Part shown: positions 1 to 11,082 of the stretch, in pieces
How positions within the stretch are numbered: position 1 is the stretch's first letter
Layout of the letters: each line of letters starts with the position of its first letter
Assembly (NCBI GenBank): GCA_033782935.1
Contig: JAWQEG010001235.1
Coordinates: forward strand, 186,001-250,000
Origin: Petrolisthes cinctipes
Taxonomy: Eukaryota; Arthropoda; Malacostraca; Decapoda; Porcellanidae
Reading direction: 5' to 3'
DNA: 64,000 nt
Program-made: the position numbers and the translations under genes
The notes under the pieces: generated by a model
Told to the model about the DNA's origin: nothing
What the model saw: the letters and a program-made list of their open reading frames with translations, nothing else
Database searches by the model: none

Positions 1-153
1 AACCTAGACCGCACCAGACTACCGGGACCTAACCTGGGCAAACTACCTGGAAATAATCGTGATAAAAGTACAATAAATGACTGGGGCAAAATACTGGGAC
101 CCAGCCGGATCTGGCAACACTGCTGCAAAACGGTAATTCTTTCAATAAATACC
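1..153 (-). mobile_element. GGTA-type MITE, partial (cut by window edge)
   Basis: The visible end reads as the reverse complement of the terminal repeat GGTATTTATTGAAAGAATTA, and the body carries the same CCGGGACCTAACCTGGGC blocks as the complete copies at 296-624 and 20310-20657. The other end lies outside the window, so no target duplication can be checked here. Confidence 0.75.
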
Positions 154-225
154 TAAATGGTCTATCTATTAACTTGGTAATTGCAAAACATCAACTTAAT
201 TTTAATGTTGTATTGCAGTTACGTA

Positions 226-735
226 CAGTCGCGGCAAATAGTCCTTGATCAGTCAGTGATGGATAGCCGTGACCAACATAGGAGCGTGAAAACTCGGTAT
301 TTATTGAAAGAATTACCGACTTGCAGCTGTGTTGCCAGATCCGACTTGGTCCAAGTATTTTACCCCTGTCATTTATTGTACTTTATCACGATTATTTCCC
401 GGTAGTTTGCCCAGGTTAGGTCCCGGTAGTCTGATGCGGTCTAGGTTAGGTTAGGTAAGGTCAGGCTAATTTCAAAATGCCCCATTTGAATATGCCCTAT
501 CTTGGAAATGGGGCATTTGCGGAGGAAATGCCATAGAAGAAAATAGTCTTAGAATGGTCTAAATAAGTGGGTAATGAAGGTAGAAAAAATGTACGCAATA
601 ATGGTAATTCTTTCAATATTTACCGAAAACTCGAAACATTTATACCCATACTATCATAAGGCAGCTGACTGAAGTTCGAAACAGCTGGTCGCACCATTCC
701 ATCACAGGCTGATCAAGGACTATCTGCCGCGACTG
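226..735. mobile_element. Tc1/mariner-type MITE interrupted by a second MITE
   Basis: The two ends are inverted copies starting CAGTCGCGGCAAATAGTCCT and continuing TTGATCAG, each bordered by TA (224-225 and 736-737), the target duplication of the Tc1/mariner superfamily. The interior is mostly the GGTA MITE at 296-624, so the original element was only about 170 bp. No transposase is present. A reading frame of 74 codons across 181-405 is only a chance frame over these repeats. Confidence 0.8.
296..624 (+). mobile_element. GGTA-type MITE, complete, nested copy
   Basis: Inverted ends GGTATTTATTGAAAGAATTA / TAATTCTTTCAATATTTACC are flanked by a perfect 8-bp direct repeat GAAAACTC (288-295 and 625-632). 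It lies inside the Tc1-type MITE at 226-735 and is therefore younger than it. The interior has GGTTAGGTCCCGGTAG blocks and short (TTAGG)n-like runs; it has no coding capacity. GG...CC ends with an 8-bp duplication would fit a Merlin-like family, but that assignment is inference. Confidence 0.85.
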
Positions 736-1639
736 TACGTCTTACATTTTCTATATGTCGTACGAATTCTTAATTGTGGCCAATAGTAGGCCTACCTCTA
801 TCAGTTTACATGGCATTGTTTAATTACTTTGCTTTTTCCTGTGTTTTTGCACTTTTGACAATAGGGATTGCTTTAATAACTCGCTTTCTCCCTCTACGGC
901 TACGGTTACGAAAGAGATGGGTCGTTTTCAGTCAGCATATTTTATAATGTTGGGAGGAGGGTACAGGGTAGCCAGCATGCCTGTGAGCTGGTAGAGGGTG
1001 ATGAATTTATGAAAGGGTAGGTAGTGCACAGTTTTAATTGTTTAAACGAAAAGAAAACCCACACTGACAGACGGATGTTTATTGCCAAACAGGTGAACAC
1101 TGCCGCCATTCTCAGTGTTCAAGACGAAAACATGAGATGACAATTAAAAATGAGTGGTAGATAAGGCAGCCGCTATATGCAGAATGTGTGTGTGTGTGTG
1201 TTTGTTGGGGGGGGTGTCATCTGATCCGTCATCTGATATGATCACAGAGCTAAAAACATAGAGCTCGCCATCCCCCACCCCCTGGCGTGTCGCCACCGGA
1301 AGTGGGTTGGCGGCCATGATACCTGCCCTTCCCTTCAACCCGCCAGCCTGTTAGATTATGCCAGGGTAAGATATTATTTCATTTATTCGGTCTTTTATTG
1401 ATGATATGGTATATTAACTACATTATAGTGACGCACAATATATGAATAAGTATTTCTTTAACCGATATATTAGTGAATGGCTGATTAAATATAAATACAT
1501 TTCGGTTAATAGGTGAAATGAGTTAGATAAACAAAACTATCGTTGGCTCTCATCCACAGTCACCTTCTTATAATATATATATACAACGTACTTAATCTAT
1601 TATGATCAGTATTTTATGTTCACATTGTTCAGTATGTAT

Positions 1640-2325
1640 ATGTATGTATGTATGTCACACTAGAGTAATATGTGAGTATGTATGCATGTCACACTAGAAT
1701 ATGTGTGTATGTATGTATGTCACACTAGAGTAATATGTATCTATGTATGTCACACTAGAGTAATATGTATGTATGTATGTCACACTAGAGTAATATGTAT
1801 GTATGTATTTCACACTAGAGTAATATGTATGAATGTTATACTAGAATAATTAATATGTATGTATATATGTCATACTAGAATAATATGTATGTATGTCACA
1901 CTAGAGTAATATGTATGTTTGTCACACTAGAATAATATGTCTGTATGTATGTCACACTAGAGTAATATGTATGTATGAATGTACAGCCGTGGTCAAAAAT
2001 AATCATCCATATAGGAGTAACTCACGTAAGGTTTTGACAGCTTCCCTCTGTTCCTTAGCTGATAAACATTCCAATAAATAGGTATAGTGCCATCGTTTAA
2101 TTTAATACAAACAGCTACACACTACTTAAAACAATAAAATAGTATGTGAACATGAAAACATTACACAGTAAATTGTTAAAGTTACCTATATGTGGATGAT
2201 TATTATTGACCACGACTGTATGTATGTATGTCACACTAGAGTAATAAGTATGTATGTCACACTAGAGTAATATGTATGTATGTATGAATGTCACACTAGA
2301 GTAATATGTATGTATGTATGTAAGG
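1640..2325. repeat. Minisatellite, about 25-bp unit
   Basis: Imperfect tandem copies of ATGTATGTATGTCACACTAG followed by AGTAAT run from about 1640 to 1980 and again from 2217 to 2325. The gap between the two blocks is exactly the MITE at 1984-2218, so one array was split by that insertion. Confidence 0.85.
1984..2218. mobile_element. Tc1-type MITE inside the minisatellite
   Basis: Inverted ends CAGCCGTGGTCAAAAATAAT / ATTATTGACCACGACTG are bordered by TA (1982-1983, 2219-2220). The arms continue with TCATCCA. Related one-ended or divergent copies are at 5597-6065, 16609-16800 and 47570-47705. Confidence 0.8.
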
Positions 2326-2660
2326 TAAGTGGAGGGAGAGGGAGACAAATTACAGTTATATATATTTGTCTTGTTGAATAAATCAGTTTAAGTTTAATTT
2401 CTTTGCATAATTTTCTGTATGGACATTATCTCAGCCTTGTTAATTGATTTAACAAAACCTTTATAATTAGATAACAAGATACAATGCATTACAAATCAGG
2501 GAAATGTCAATAACTGTGGAAAGAAACATACTATACAAGTACGTACGGGAGTTCAATGGGCAAATATCTATACAATAGAGCGCTCGCCTGTTGTGACACT
2601 CCTCCCCTATCTAATAACACAGGGTTAAGCGCTCTATGTTTTTAGCTCTGTGGATACGAT

Positions 2661-3100
2661 ACCTTATCTGTGAGTATTTACATTTGTACACCATAATCAT
2701 ATCTCCTTTCTCTCATTATTCTTCCAGTTTTAGTAACTTTAGTTTCTCTAGTCTTTCTTCATATAGCTTAGTTCTCGTACACTTGGTAGCTTAAGGGAAT
2801 TCATAATTGGATCCAACTTCTTTCAGCCCACACATTGTTTACATTGTACTCACTATAGATGTCTTCATCAGTTTCATAGGATTCACTTCATACAGTGTTA
2901 AAAGTCACTACACTATAATATGCCACCCATAAATATTAATATGCTGATCTTATGGTGATCCTTGATGATGGGAGTGAAGGGTGAGGGTGAAAGGTATCTA
3001 GAGAGAGCATTAGGCTGTCCAAGGCTGCTCGGAAGTGCCACAGATTAATTAACACAACTGACCCCACGGTGTCAAGACAGTATGCAAGTGTGTATGTGTC
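2661..3100. other. No gene seen
   Basis: AT-rich sequence with no convincing reading frame, splice-flanked exon or terminal repeat. It lies between the hAT-like element and a SINE body. Confidence 0.5.
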
Positions 3101-3104
3101 GGCC

Positions 3105-3310
3105 TACGTACTCGTAGGCCACCGAACGTCGTAAAACACCCACACTGGTACCATAACAGCTGCAGTATTTATTTGGGAATTACCCTCACTTCCCTCCCTC
3201 TGTGGCTGGGTGCCAGTTCGGAAGTCGTGACGTGTGTGGGTGAGTAGCAGTTGACCTGGGCCACGGTAACGGGCCGGCTTGATGAAGCCTATGCTGGTCT
3301 TTGTCGGCGA
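3105..3310 (+). mobile_element. SINE body, copy without tRNA head
   Basis: The stretch matches, in opposite orientation, the body of the SINE at 58785-59103: both contain the order GGTGTTTTACGAC/CATTCGGTGGCC, ATAACAGCTGCAGT, CCTCCCTCTGTGGCTGGGT, CAGTTCGGAAGTC, AGCAGTTGACCTGGGCCACG and GGCTTGATGAAGCC. The tRNA-like head is not found here, so this is a truncated copy. Confidence 0.6.
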
Positions 3311-4960
3311 GCATTTTCCAATCCAACAGTTGGCTTATAATATTTAGGGAAGTTTGATATCATAGACAGAATGAGATACTCTTTTGATGACAAAAGAGAA
3401 TGCTAATGGTATCATTTGATATCCATTTGTGCAAATGAGTAGTCATATTTAGCTACCTTTGTAATTAATCAGCTACAACTGTGTTTATCAAAATTACAAG
3501 AGAAGTTGGCAAATCTTCCACTTTACAAAATATAATTAATATGATAAATTACTAGATATGTATTTTACTTATTATTCACACATGGAAAATCATCAGCATA
3601 ACAAAAAGAATGAAGCAACATGATTGGAGAGCCATATGTTGAAAATGAACTGGTGGAAAAAGGATACCGGGGTACCTCATAATCATAGGAGAACGAGTGA
3701 AGAGGTGAAACACGCACAGCAATATCCTATCTTATTAGTGTCACAAAGCCAGCAGAGTGATAGTGTCAGTCAGTCATTCGTCCACCGCATCCACGGATTT
3801 CTAAATTTTAACATCCAATACATCTTTACTTCATACACACAAACACACCCAGACACACAATTAACACACACAATATTATACTACATATCACAAACGTACA
3901 CAGACATACCATACAAGCATACATATAATTATAAATGTACAAACACACACATACACTATACATCACATGAAACGTTCCATGCAGTTTGACCTTTCTAGCT
4001 GCGTCATAGATAAAAGGCCTTTAAATACCACTCATCCCATGACACAGATAATAATTATATGTAGCTCATCCTGCCTTTATACTTTCACCACCATCCTCAG
4101 TGTTCTACTCCACAGGAACGTTAGGCAGGATTCTGGTTAGGTCTATCACTTCTCCAACTTTCCTTTTTTTTTTTTTTTTCATCTTTTACCTTTTGTGCAA
4201 ACTGTCCCTCCTCTCAATCACCTTTTTTCCTCGGGCGCCATATGACTTCGCTGTTGCGGCGCCTGATATCAATGAATTAATAAATACCAGTATGTTTGGA
4301 ACAGTAGGCTTACGTTATTGTTTTGTTCATGTTCTTACCTATTTGTATATTTACAGGATAGAGTCAATCTTTTAATGTCTTTTGTTTTAAACCCAATTTT
4401 CATATTTTCTTTAAAGTTATGTATATTTTCGGCACACACCATTTCTTTTTGTTATGCGTTCCATTGATCTATTACTCTATTTGGAAAGCTGTATTATGTA
4501 TATCTTTGTTTCCTCTTCTTTTCATCAATTGTATTTGTGAGTGTGTGCGCGCGCTTGAAATTTATAATATTTAAGGATTAATGTGTCTGCGTGAACACTA
4601 TCATAATAGTGTCATGGCATATTATGTACTGCTGTATAGCCTACTGTGTATATTAACGTGCTTTGTTATCTTGCTTCGCTATTATGTATGTAAACACTGT
4701 ATTGTATTGATCAGCACTTTCAGCTTCACTTGTTATAACACACACATATCGGGATTATATATATATAATATATATATATATATATTACTGAATGTGGATT
4801 TTTATGCTTGTATGAATTTAATTGTTTACAGTATATGTATTTATTTTTTTTATTTATGATTGCTGTGTAGGCCTATTATGTTCGTGTGTGTTCCAAGTTA
4901 GGACAAGAGACAATCCATTTTTATTTTTTTGTCAAATTACTTGTCCTCCCTTTCCGATGT
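3311..4960. other. No gene seen; fragments of a repeat
   Basis: AT-rich with CA- and T-runs. Around 4200-4290 there is a short piece (GGCGCCATATGACTTCGCTG then GCGCCTGATATCAAT) that recurs at 26963-27175 (reverse), 32930-33125 and 39487-39570, suggesting an old SINE tail. Frames at 3624-3989, 4100-4375 and 4581-4859 have no recognisable motif and are dominated by repeats. Confidence 0.4.
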
Positions 4961-5240
4961 GAGCTATACTTTAATTATGGGTTTGGACGCCCCTTCCAAC
5001 CAGAACCATTCAATTTAACTCCTTTAATGCAGCGGTTCCACCTTTGCCTGCTTTTTCCTTCGTGTTTGTTGTTCGTTTACTCTGTCTTCTTTTCCTATGC
5101 ATATACTGTAGTACAATGGCTCTCTAACTTTGCACAAATTTTTTGGACCAGATCTGGCCAGTCTTTTCAACTGTCCTGTAGCCTCCTCTCCTTCTCTGCT
5201 TTAATTGCTGTCCCTACTGTCGTCTCTTTTTATATATAAT
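4961..5240 (+). repeat. Degenerate SINE-like repeat (GGCGCC family)
   Basis: Begins GGGTTTGGACGCCCCTTCCA, as the copy at 32953-33125 begins GGGTTTGGGTGCCCCTTCGG. Both continue with pyrimidine-rich sequence ending near CTTTAATTGCTGTC. No RNA polymerase III boxes are evident in this copy. Confidence 0.45.
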
Positions 5241-5679
5241 CAATCAAACCTCCAATTAAATACAGTCTTCTTTCTCTCTCTTCATTTAAATTTCTTCCCC
5301 CTTTTACATATTTCAGTGTCACTTAATTACTGTGATTTAACGTGTCAACACTGCCTTTTGATTGTTTGGTACGATAAGATAATTATTTTTATTCCTGACT
5401 GACTTTATCTGACTGGAATTTGTATTATGACATCGACATCCTAATGTTAAACGTGAGTCATATCGTTATCGTTATCTTAATCGGACCGCATATATTTTAT
5501 ATATCAGTGATAACCTAAAAACAGATAACAGAGAAATAAATGTATTAATTTCCTTGTAGCCTACTTGTGTCATGTGATCTTGAGCAGATGCATGTACAGT
5601 CATGGACAGAAGTCTCAATACATGTTATTGTTTTGAATCACTATAGTGGGTAGCTGCTTGTAGTAAATTAGATAATACG

Positions 5680-5960
5680 AGTGTGTGTGCGTGTGTGTGT
5701 AGCTGATTGTAGTAAATTAGATTATACGTGTGTGTGTAGCTGATATTGTAGTAAATTAGATTATATACGTGTGTGTGTGTAGCTGATTGTAGTAAATCCA
5801 ATTATACGTGTGCGTGTAGCTGATATTGTAGTGAATTAGTTTATACGTGTGTGTGTGTGTGTAGCTGATATCAGGGTCCATAGAATATGTATTCTATGGA
5901 CCCTGGCTGATATTGTAGTGAATTAGATTATACGTGTGTGTGTGTGTCAGTAACTGGTTG
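5680..5960. repeat. Minisatellite, about 45-50-bp unit
   Basis: Six or so imperfect copies of TAGCTGATTGTAGTAAATTA then GATTATACGTGTGTGTG. One unit contains the short perfect palindrome at 5872-5905. Confidence 0.8.
5872..5905. repeat. Perfect 16-bp-arm palindrome
   Basis: CAGGGTCCATAGAATA, then TG, then TATTCTATGGACCCTG. The arms pair without a mismatch over 16 bp and the loop is 2 nt. It interrupts a minisatellite unit after GCTGATAT, and the unit resumes with GCTGATAT. Confidence 0.9.
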
Positions 5961-6065
5961 TAGTTAATCAGAATATGGTATCTGTTGGAAATTTTCTCAA
6001 GAGGGAAGCTGTCAAACGTTTTCATGAATCACCCGAATGTGGATGATTATTATTGTCTACGATTG

Positions 6066-6467
6066 TATAACATGTTTTTTTTGCATTTTTGTATAATTAT
6101 TCTTTCGGGCTGTGAATTATTATGATAAAATATACATAAAGGGTTACCAACATATTGAGTAGTAAACGTTATTATTATAGTATTTCATAGGAGTAGATTT
6201 GAGGGCAGTTACATACAATCACGAGCACTATAATAAGTATTCAGGTGTGCTTCGAATATTTAGAGACAGTAAATAATTGAACAATAAGATCTCCATTGGA
6301 ATTGCATGGTTTGTTGGTGAATAATTGGACTGTTCAAAGTTTCAATCAAAGCTGTATACTTATTAGTTAGGCTAGCTCGTGACTGCATCTAGGTCCCAAT
6401 TTATAAGGTTCAGGTGTTCAATTTTCATACCTGTATTGAAAGAGTCTCTTATTTCTGCCCATGTTAT

Positions 6468-6470
<3 letters not shown>
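6066..6470. other. No gene seen
   Basis: AT-rich spacer without a usable reading frame or repeat boundary. Confidence 0.45.
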
Positions 6471-6666
<196 letters not shown>

Positions 6667-6956
6667 ATTTATTAATTATTAAGGAAATGTTTCTTCCTTC
6701 ATTCCGTACTAACTTTCCTCTTTCTCTCCCTCTACTACCCATCGCTACTTCATTAAACCTCTCTCTCCTTTCTTATACCACGCCTTTCATCTTTCTTTTT
6801 TTCCTCATTCTTGTTCCCATTTCCTTCCCTTTCCTTTCTTCATCTGTTTCAATCTACCACTCTTTTCTACCATCAGAGAGAAATAAAATAAAATAGAAGG
6901 GATGGGTAAGGTTGTGAAAAGGAGAGGATGAGGTGTAGAGAGTGTTTCAAGTTAAT

Positions 6957-7245
6957 GGGAAAGGAAAAGGGACATAAGACATACTGTGAGCGAGAGAATA
7001 TGAGATGGTGGAAAAAGGGGATGAAAGTGTATAACAAAGAAAGACGGGTTTTCGTTCGTGTGTGTGGGGAAGAGGAAGTGGAGTAGGGAATGATGTCACT
7101 AATCTCTCATTACCCTACGGTACGCTTACCGTCATTTGCATATATATATATATTTTTTTTTTTTTTCGTCATACACTTTCATCCATTTTCCCCATCTTAT
7201 ATTCTCTCGCTCACAGCATGACTTTTGTCCCTTTTCCTTGTAAGT
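6957..7245. repeat. Long imperfect inverted repeat, arms about 90 bp
   Basis: The left arm near 6957-7045 (GGGAAAGGAAAAGGGACATA, GTGAGCGAGAGAATATGAGA, GATGAAAGTGTATAAC) is the reverse complement, with scattered changes, of 7164-7245 (GTCATACACTTTCATCC, CATCTTATATTCTCTCGCTC, GTCCCTTTTCCTTG). The spacer is about 120 bp. No target duplication was resolved. Confidence 0.7.
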
Positions 7246-7384
7246 GCGACAATACAAGAAGGGGAGGGAAATGTATGGAACATAATAAAAAAAATAAGAA
7301 AGAAAAATATATGCAATGAAGGGAAAGCGGGAAGGTAGCAAGAAATATGTAGGTCTAGGTGTTTGCAGGGCCCTGGGTGTGTGT

Positions 7385-7389
<5 letters not shown>

Positions 7390-7428
<39 letters not shown>
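7390..7428. repeat. (CT)n microsatellite
   Basis: Uninterrupted CT dinucleotides of about 39 bp. The frames crossing it are artefacts of the repeat. Confidence 0.95.
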
Positions 7429-7430
<2 letters not shown>

Positions 7431-7920
7431 AAAAGTGTGGAGAGGGGACGGGGACAGAAGAGATTCGGGTGGGGAATGAGGAGGTAAAAGAGAGAGGAGA
7501 GAGAGATAACGTGTAAGTAAAGGAAGGAAATGCTATAGGACAGAAAACAGGTGTAGGAAAGGAGGGTAGAAGGGCTACTCCTTAGGTCTGCCGTGCTTAT
7601 CATTATAGATACGACAGGAAGGGAGGGAGGAAGAGGAGATGCAGGAATGAGATGGTAGAATTTCAGTTCCTCTATTGTTGTGACTCACTCACTTTAAACT
7701 CTTTTCCTTCTTCCCTTCTGAATGAATGAGAGATAACTGGGATAGGAGAAAGACTGAGATTATTAGAAAGATAGATAAAGAGATGAATAAGAGAGACAAG
7801 CTATATTATAGGAGAGTACACGGAAAGGAAGAAAGAAAGGAATGGAGGAAGAGAGAGGAGTGAGGTCGAGGTTTGACAGGTCAGAGGGTGGAAAGGGAAT
7901 TATGGCCACAACTGTATGTA

Positions 7921-8132
7921 CAGCCATGGCTGAAAGTCCATGAGCAGGGGGTGGTGCAAAGCCACAGCCGATATTGGGCAGAGAGCCCCAACGAGATAAG
8001 TTTTCACACCCCTCTGACCGTGGCAGCTCGCAGCTGAACCAATTGTTAGTTATGTTGCTTTGGCACATTTTTCGTTCTTAGAATTAGAAAAGATAGCTGT
8101 ACCCCCTCTTCATGGACTTTCAGCCATGGCTG
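7921..8132. mobile_element. Tc1-type MITE
   Basis: Ends CAGCCATGGCTGAAAGTCCA / TGGACTTTCAGCCATGGCTG are perfect inverted copies over 20 bp or more and are bordered by TA (7919-7920 and 8133-8134). Internally non-coding. Confidence 0.85.
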
Positions 8133-8239
8133 TACACACATACCCCCAAAAATGTATTCGTTGGCTTTGTGTGATGATTCTACATTTTATAATTATGATA
8201 TATAACATTGATATAATTCTTTGTATATTTCACCTCACT

Positions 8240-8394
8240 ACACACACACACACACACACATGCACACATCCTCACTTCACCACACACACACGCGCACACA
8301 TACATCTAACGCACACTCCCACAGACCTCACTGCACACACACACACACACACACCCACAGACCTCACTACACACACACACTCACCATGAAGGTT

Positions 8395-8425
<31 letters not shown>

Positions 8426-8482
8426 TCTAACGCACACTCCCACAAACCTCACTGCACACACACACACACACACACCTCCTTT
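8240..8482. repeat. (CA)n-rich minisatellite
   Basis: (CA)n tracts alternate with CCCACAGACCTCACT and CATCTAACGCACACTCC spacers, giving an irregular higher-order repeat. Confidence 0.85.
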
Positions 8483-8530
8483 CCCCAACTTTCACCAAAT
8501 TTCGTATCGTCATGGAGACAGAATTAATTA

Positions 8531-8691
8531 AAGAAAGTCTCTCTCGTTGGTGAATTGGAGGATTAATGATTCCTCCAAACTATACCGGCAAACAGATGGA
8601 ACTACAATTTCGCCAGTGTAGCATTTGTTTCGTGGCACAGTTTGGAGAAATCTGTTAACTTCCAATTCACCAATAAAAGGAGAGATTGTGC
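8531..8691. repeat. Fold-back element, FB2 type
   Basis: The left arm TTGGTGAATTGGAGG...GATTCCTCCAAACTA (8547-8585) pairs with the right arm ACAGTTTGGAGAAATC...CTTCCAATTCACCAA (8636-8676). The centre has the complementary pair of the family, here AAACAGATG...ATTTGTTTCGTGGCA. The other FB2 copies in this window share these blocks. Confidence 0.7.
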
Positions 8692-8704
8692 ACTTTTTCT
8701 GGTA

Positions 8705-8919
8705 CAGTTGGACACATGAATGAGTGGTACAGCCCAAGTGAAGGATGGTCAATTTCTCCCAATATCAAGTTCCTTAGTGCCAAATAGGAGACATCAGGGG
8801 GAAAAGTCAGTATTGAGGATGGTAATAAAAAGCAAGTGTACCTGATAATAGACACTGGTTGCTCAGATGGGACAAGTATCTTTCACCTGGGCTGTACCAC
8901 CCATTCATGTGTCTAACTG
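8705..8919. mobile_element. Tc1-type MITE
   Basis: Ends CAGTTGGACACATGAATGAG then TGGTACAGCCCA match, inverted, the right end TGGGCTGTACCACCCATTCA then TGTGTCTAACTG (one or two changes). TA borders are at 8703-8704 and 8920-8921. Confidence 0.85.
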
Positions 8920-8921
8920 TA

Positions 8922-9040
8922 CATTGAGGTGCCTTGATACCTCGATAGTATGTCAGGAAACGGGCTCATAATGAAAATAATAATAGAATAGTTTGGAGGA
9001 ATCAGTCGCTCCAGATTTACTTAAATTATTAATGGGAGGG
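8922..9040. repeat. Fold-back element, FB3 type
   Basis: Arms GAGGTGCCTTGATACCTCGA...GTCAGGAAAC and AATAGTTTGGAGGAATCAGT..GCTCCAGATTTAC. It directly abuts the MITE at 8705-8919. Confidence 0.6.
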
Positions 9041-9371
9041 CAGACCATGGCAACGTAAACCATGAAAGTGACTCTGCAGGCTAAACTTAAATGTATAAAA
9101 TTATATTATGCACCTAACCTATCCTAGCTAATCTCCCTATTAAATTTTTACTTTGGAAGATACCACAACCGGTTAGTGATCGATGTGCGTAAACTGTTAT
9201 TGGGTATCCTAAGATCAAGATCCACCTAAGATAATTTCACTATAAACAGTTTTTCTATAAACCCACACCCGACTCCCTCTGCGTCGTTAATGAGGACATG
9301 ATTTGCTGGAGTTGTTATTAGCCATCTCTTTGTAGTACGAGTATTATTGCCAATGAGAAGATCTCTTTATG
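9041..9371. other. No gene seen
   Basis: No repeat boundary, splice-flanked frame or RNA gene was recognised in this stretch. Confidence 0.4.
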
Positions 9372-9373
9372 TA

Positions 9374-9583
9374 CAGCAACAATCAAATAACCACCGACAC
9401 TTTCCTTCCATCGTGCAAATAAATCAGTATCATATCAAAATATAATCATACAATACCTTACGTCAATTCAACCCCCTCATTTATTATTATAAGGTGCTGC
9501 AAAATCATACACGTGTTGTTGTTTATTACCAAGACATTTACTACGATGGAAGGAAAGTGTCGGTGGATATTTGATTGTGGCTG
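9374..9583. mobile_element. Tc1-type palindromic MITE (AATCAAATA family), copy 1
   Basis: Inverted ends CAGCAACAATCAAATAACCA then CCGACACTTTCCTTCC / GGAAGGAAAGTGTCGGTGGA then TATTTGATTGTGGCTG, bordered by TA (9372-9373, 9584-9585). The arms extend inward so that nearly the whole element is a hairpin. Confidence 0.85.
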
Positions 9584-9772
9584 TACTAAAAAAGACAAAA
9601 GTTGTGACGTTATATTTGGTAGAAACATATGGTAAAGAGCAAACCATACTGGGCATGGACGTTATAGTGGTGGGGCTTTCATAATGTTTCTCGAGTTATA
9701 TGAAATCATCGGACAAGACAGCTAAACGACTTTAGTACAGTCGGCAGTATAAATACGCGTCCATCTCATGTA

Positions 9773-9982
9773 CAGCCACAATCAAATATCCACCGACACT
9801 TTCCTTCCATCGTAGTAAATATCTTTGTAATAAACAACAACACGTGTATGATCTTACAGCACCTCATAATAATAATTGAGGAGGTTGAGTTGACGTAAGG
9901 TGTTGTATGATTATATATTGATATGATACAGATTTATTTGAACGATGGAAGGAAAGTGTCGGTGGATATTTGATTGTGGCTG
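9773..9982. mobile_element. Tc1-type palindromic MITE (AATCAAATA family), copy 2
   Basis: Ends CAGCCACAATCAAATATCCA / TGGATATTTGATTGTGGCTG are identical inverted copies bordered by TA (9771-9772, 9983-9984). It lies 190 bp from copy 1. The interior is the reverse complement of the copy 1 interior, so the two copies are in opposite orientation. Confidence 0.88.
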
Positions 9983-10451
9983 TACCGTCGGTCTCAGGAA
10001 TTGGTACACAGAGCATTGCAAGGTCAAGGGAATATCATTCCCTTGACCTAGGAGCATTGGTTAAAAGGTGTCATCTTTATTCTGTACATACTGTAGGCAT
10101 TGTTCTGCTGACTGATTCAAGTATTACCCAAGTAACATTACTAGAAAAGTTTGGTTTTAGGAAATTGATGCACTAAATTTTCTAGTTGTTACGAACCCTT
10201 AATTAATGTCACAGTGGTGTATACGAATTCCTGAGGCCAACTGTACTTAATTCTCAAAATATAACCAGATTTAAGTTGCATTCTGAACCACTACCATTTC
10301 TAACAACATATGTAATTTACCATATATGAAGTAAGTCTGTCATCTGTGCATTTAACTGTAGTCTTTCAGCGCCACTTTAGGCAGGTGGAAATGAAGCGAA
10401 TTTATGCTGCTCACTGTACCAGCTTTTATTTTCACTCGTTGATTAATTCTG

Positions 10452-10612
10452 TTAAGGTGGTAATTCGTTTTTGGTACATTGGAATGCCTTGATTCCTCCA
10501 AAATATGCTAGGAAACAAGACCAGAAGAGCAAAAATAATGGTGTTATGTTGCTTGGAATAGTTTGGAGGATTCAGTTGCTCCAGATTTAAAAACACAAAA
10601 CTTCCCCCTTAA
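10452..10612. repeat. Fold-back element, FB3 type
   Basis: TTTTTGGTACATTGGAATGC, CTTGATTCCTCCAAAATATG, then the inverted side TTGGAATAGTTTGGAGGATT and TTGCTCCAGATTT, ending near CCCCCTTAA. It is very similar to the copy at 10917-11082. Confidence 0.7.
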
Positions 10613-10744
10613 GGGATCCAGTATTGTAGTAAGAAAATTGGGGGTAAATGAGTCCTTCAAATATTGCCACGAAACACGACTCATATAGAAGGAGCTTGTT
10701 TCGTGGTATAGTCAGGAGGAATCAGAAGCCTCCAATATTCAATG
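10613..10744. repeat. Fold-back element, FB1 type (left end decayed)
   Basis: AGTCCTTCAAATATTGCCAC then GAAACACGAC pairs with GGAGCTTGTTTCGTGGTATA then GTCAGGAGGAATC. Full FB1 copies start and end with AGGGACCCTGTGAT and its complement; here the start is AAGGGATCCAGTATTGTAGT. Confidence 0.6.
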
Positions 10745-10916
10745 ACCGTGTTGAACCTATAGCAAAAACATGGTTTGACAATGTTGCTTATTTTTGACGT
10801 CTCCCACAAATAAATTATTTGTTTATCTGTACAGTATAATTATAGACTATTATTGTCACCCATTATTATGATCTTTACAACAGTGAATCCTCAGTACAGC
10901 TGCCTGACGAAGTTTG

Positions 10917-11082
10917 CTAAGGTGGTAATTCTTTTTTGGTACATTGGAGTGCCTTGATTCCTCCAAAATATGCTAGGAAACGGGACCAGAAAATAAAAAA
11001 TAATATTGTTCTGTTGCTTGGAATAGTTTGGAGGATTCAGTTGCTCTAGATTTACCAACACAAACTTCCCCCTTAAACCAGC
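10917..11082. repeat. Fold-back element, FB3 type
   Basis: Near duplicate of the 10452-10612 copy: AAGGTGGTAATTC, TTTTTGGTACATTGGAGTGC, then CTTGGAATAGTTTGGAGGAT, ending CTTCCCCCTTAA. Confidence 0.7.

Larger units (their letters stand above)
1243..2652. mobile_element. hAT-like non-autonomous element carrying a minisatellite
   Basis: The ends are inverted copies of CACAGAGCTAAAAACATAGA followed by GC, and are flanked by 8-bp repeats GATATGAT (1235-1242) and GATACGAT (2653-2660), one mismatch. CA-ends with 8-bp duplications are typical of hAT elements. The 1.4-kb interior holds a minisatellite (about 1640-2325) and a TA-flanked MITE (1984-2218). No transposase frame is visible, so it must have moved in trans. 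Confidence 0.72.
5597..6065. mobile_element. Tc1-type MITE expanded by an internal minisatellite
   Basis: Left end CAGTCATGGACAGAAGTCTC follows TA at 5595-5596. The right end GGATGATTATTATTGTCTAC then GATTG is followed by TA at 6066-6067. The right arm is a clear relative of the MITE at 1984-2218; the left arm is more diverged. The interior is largely the minisatellite at about 5680-5960. Confidence 0.55.
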
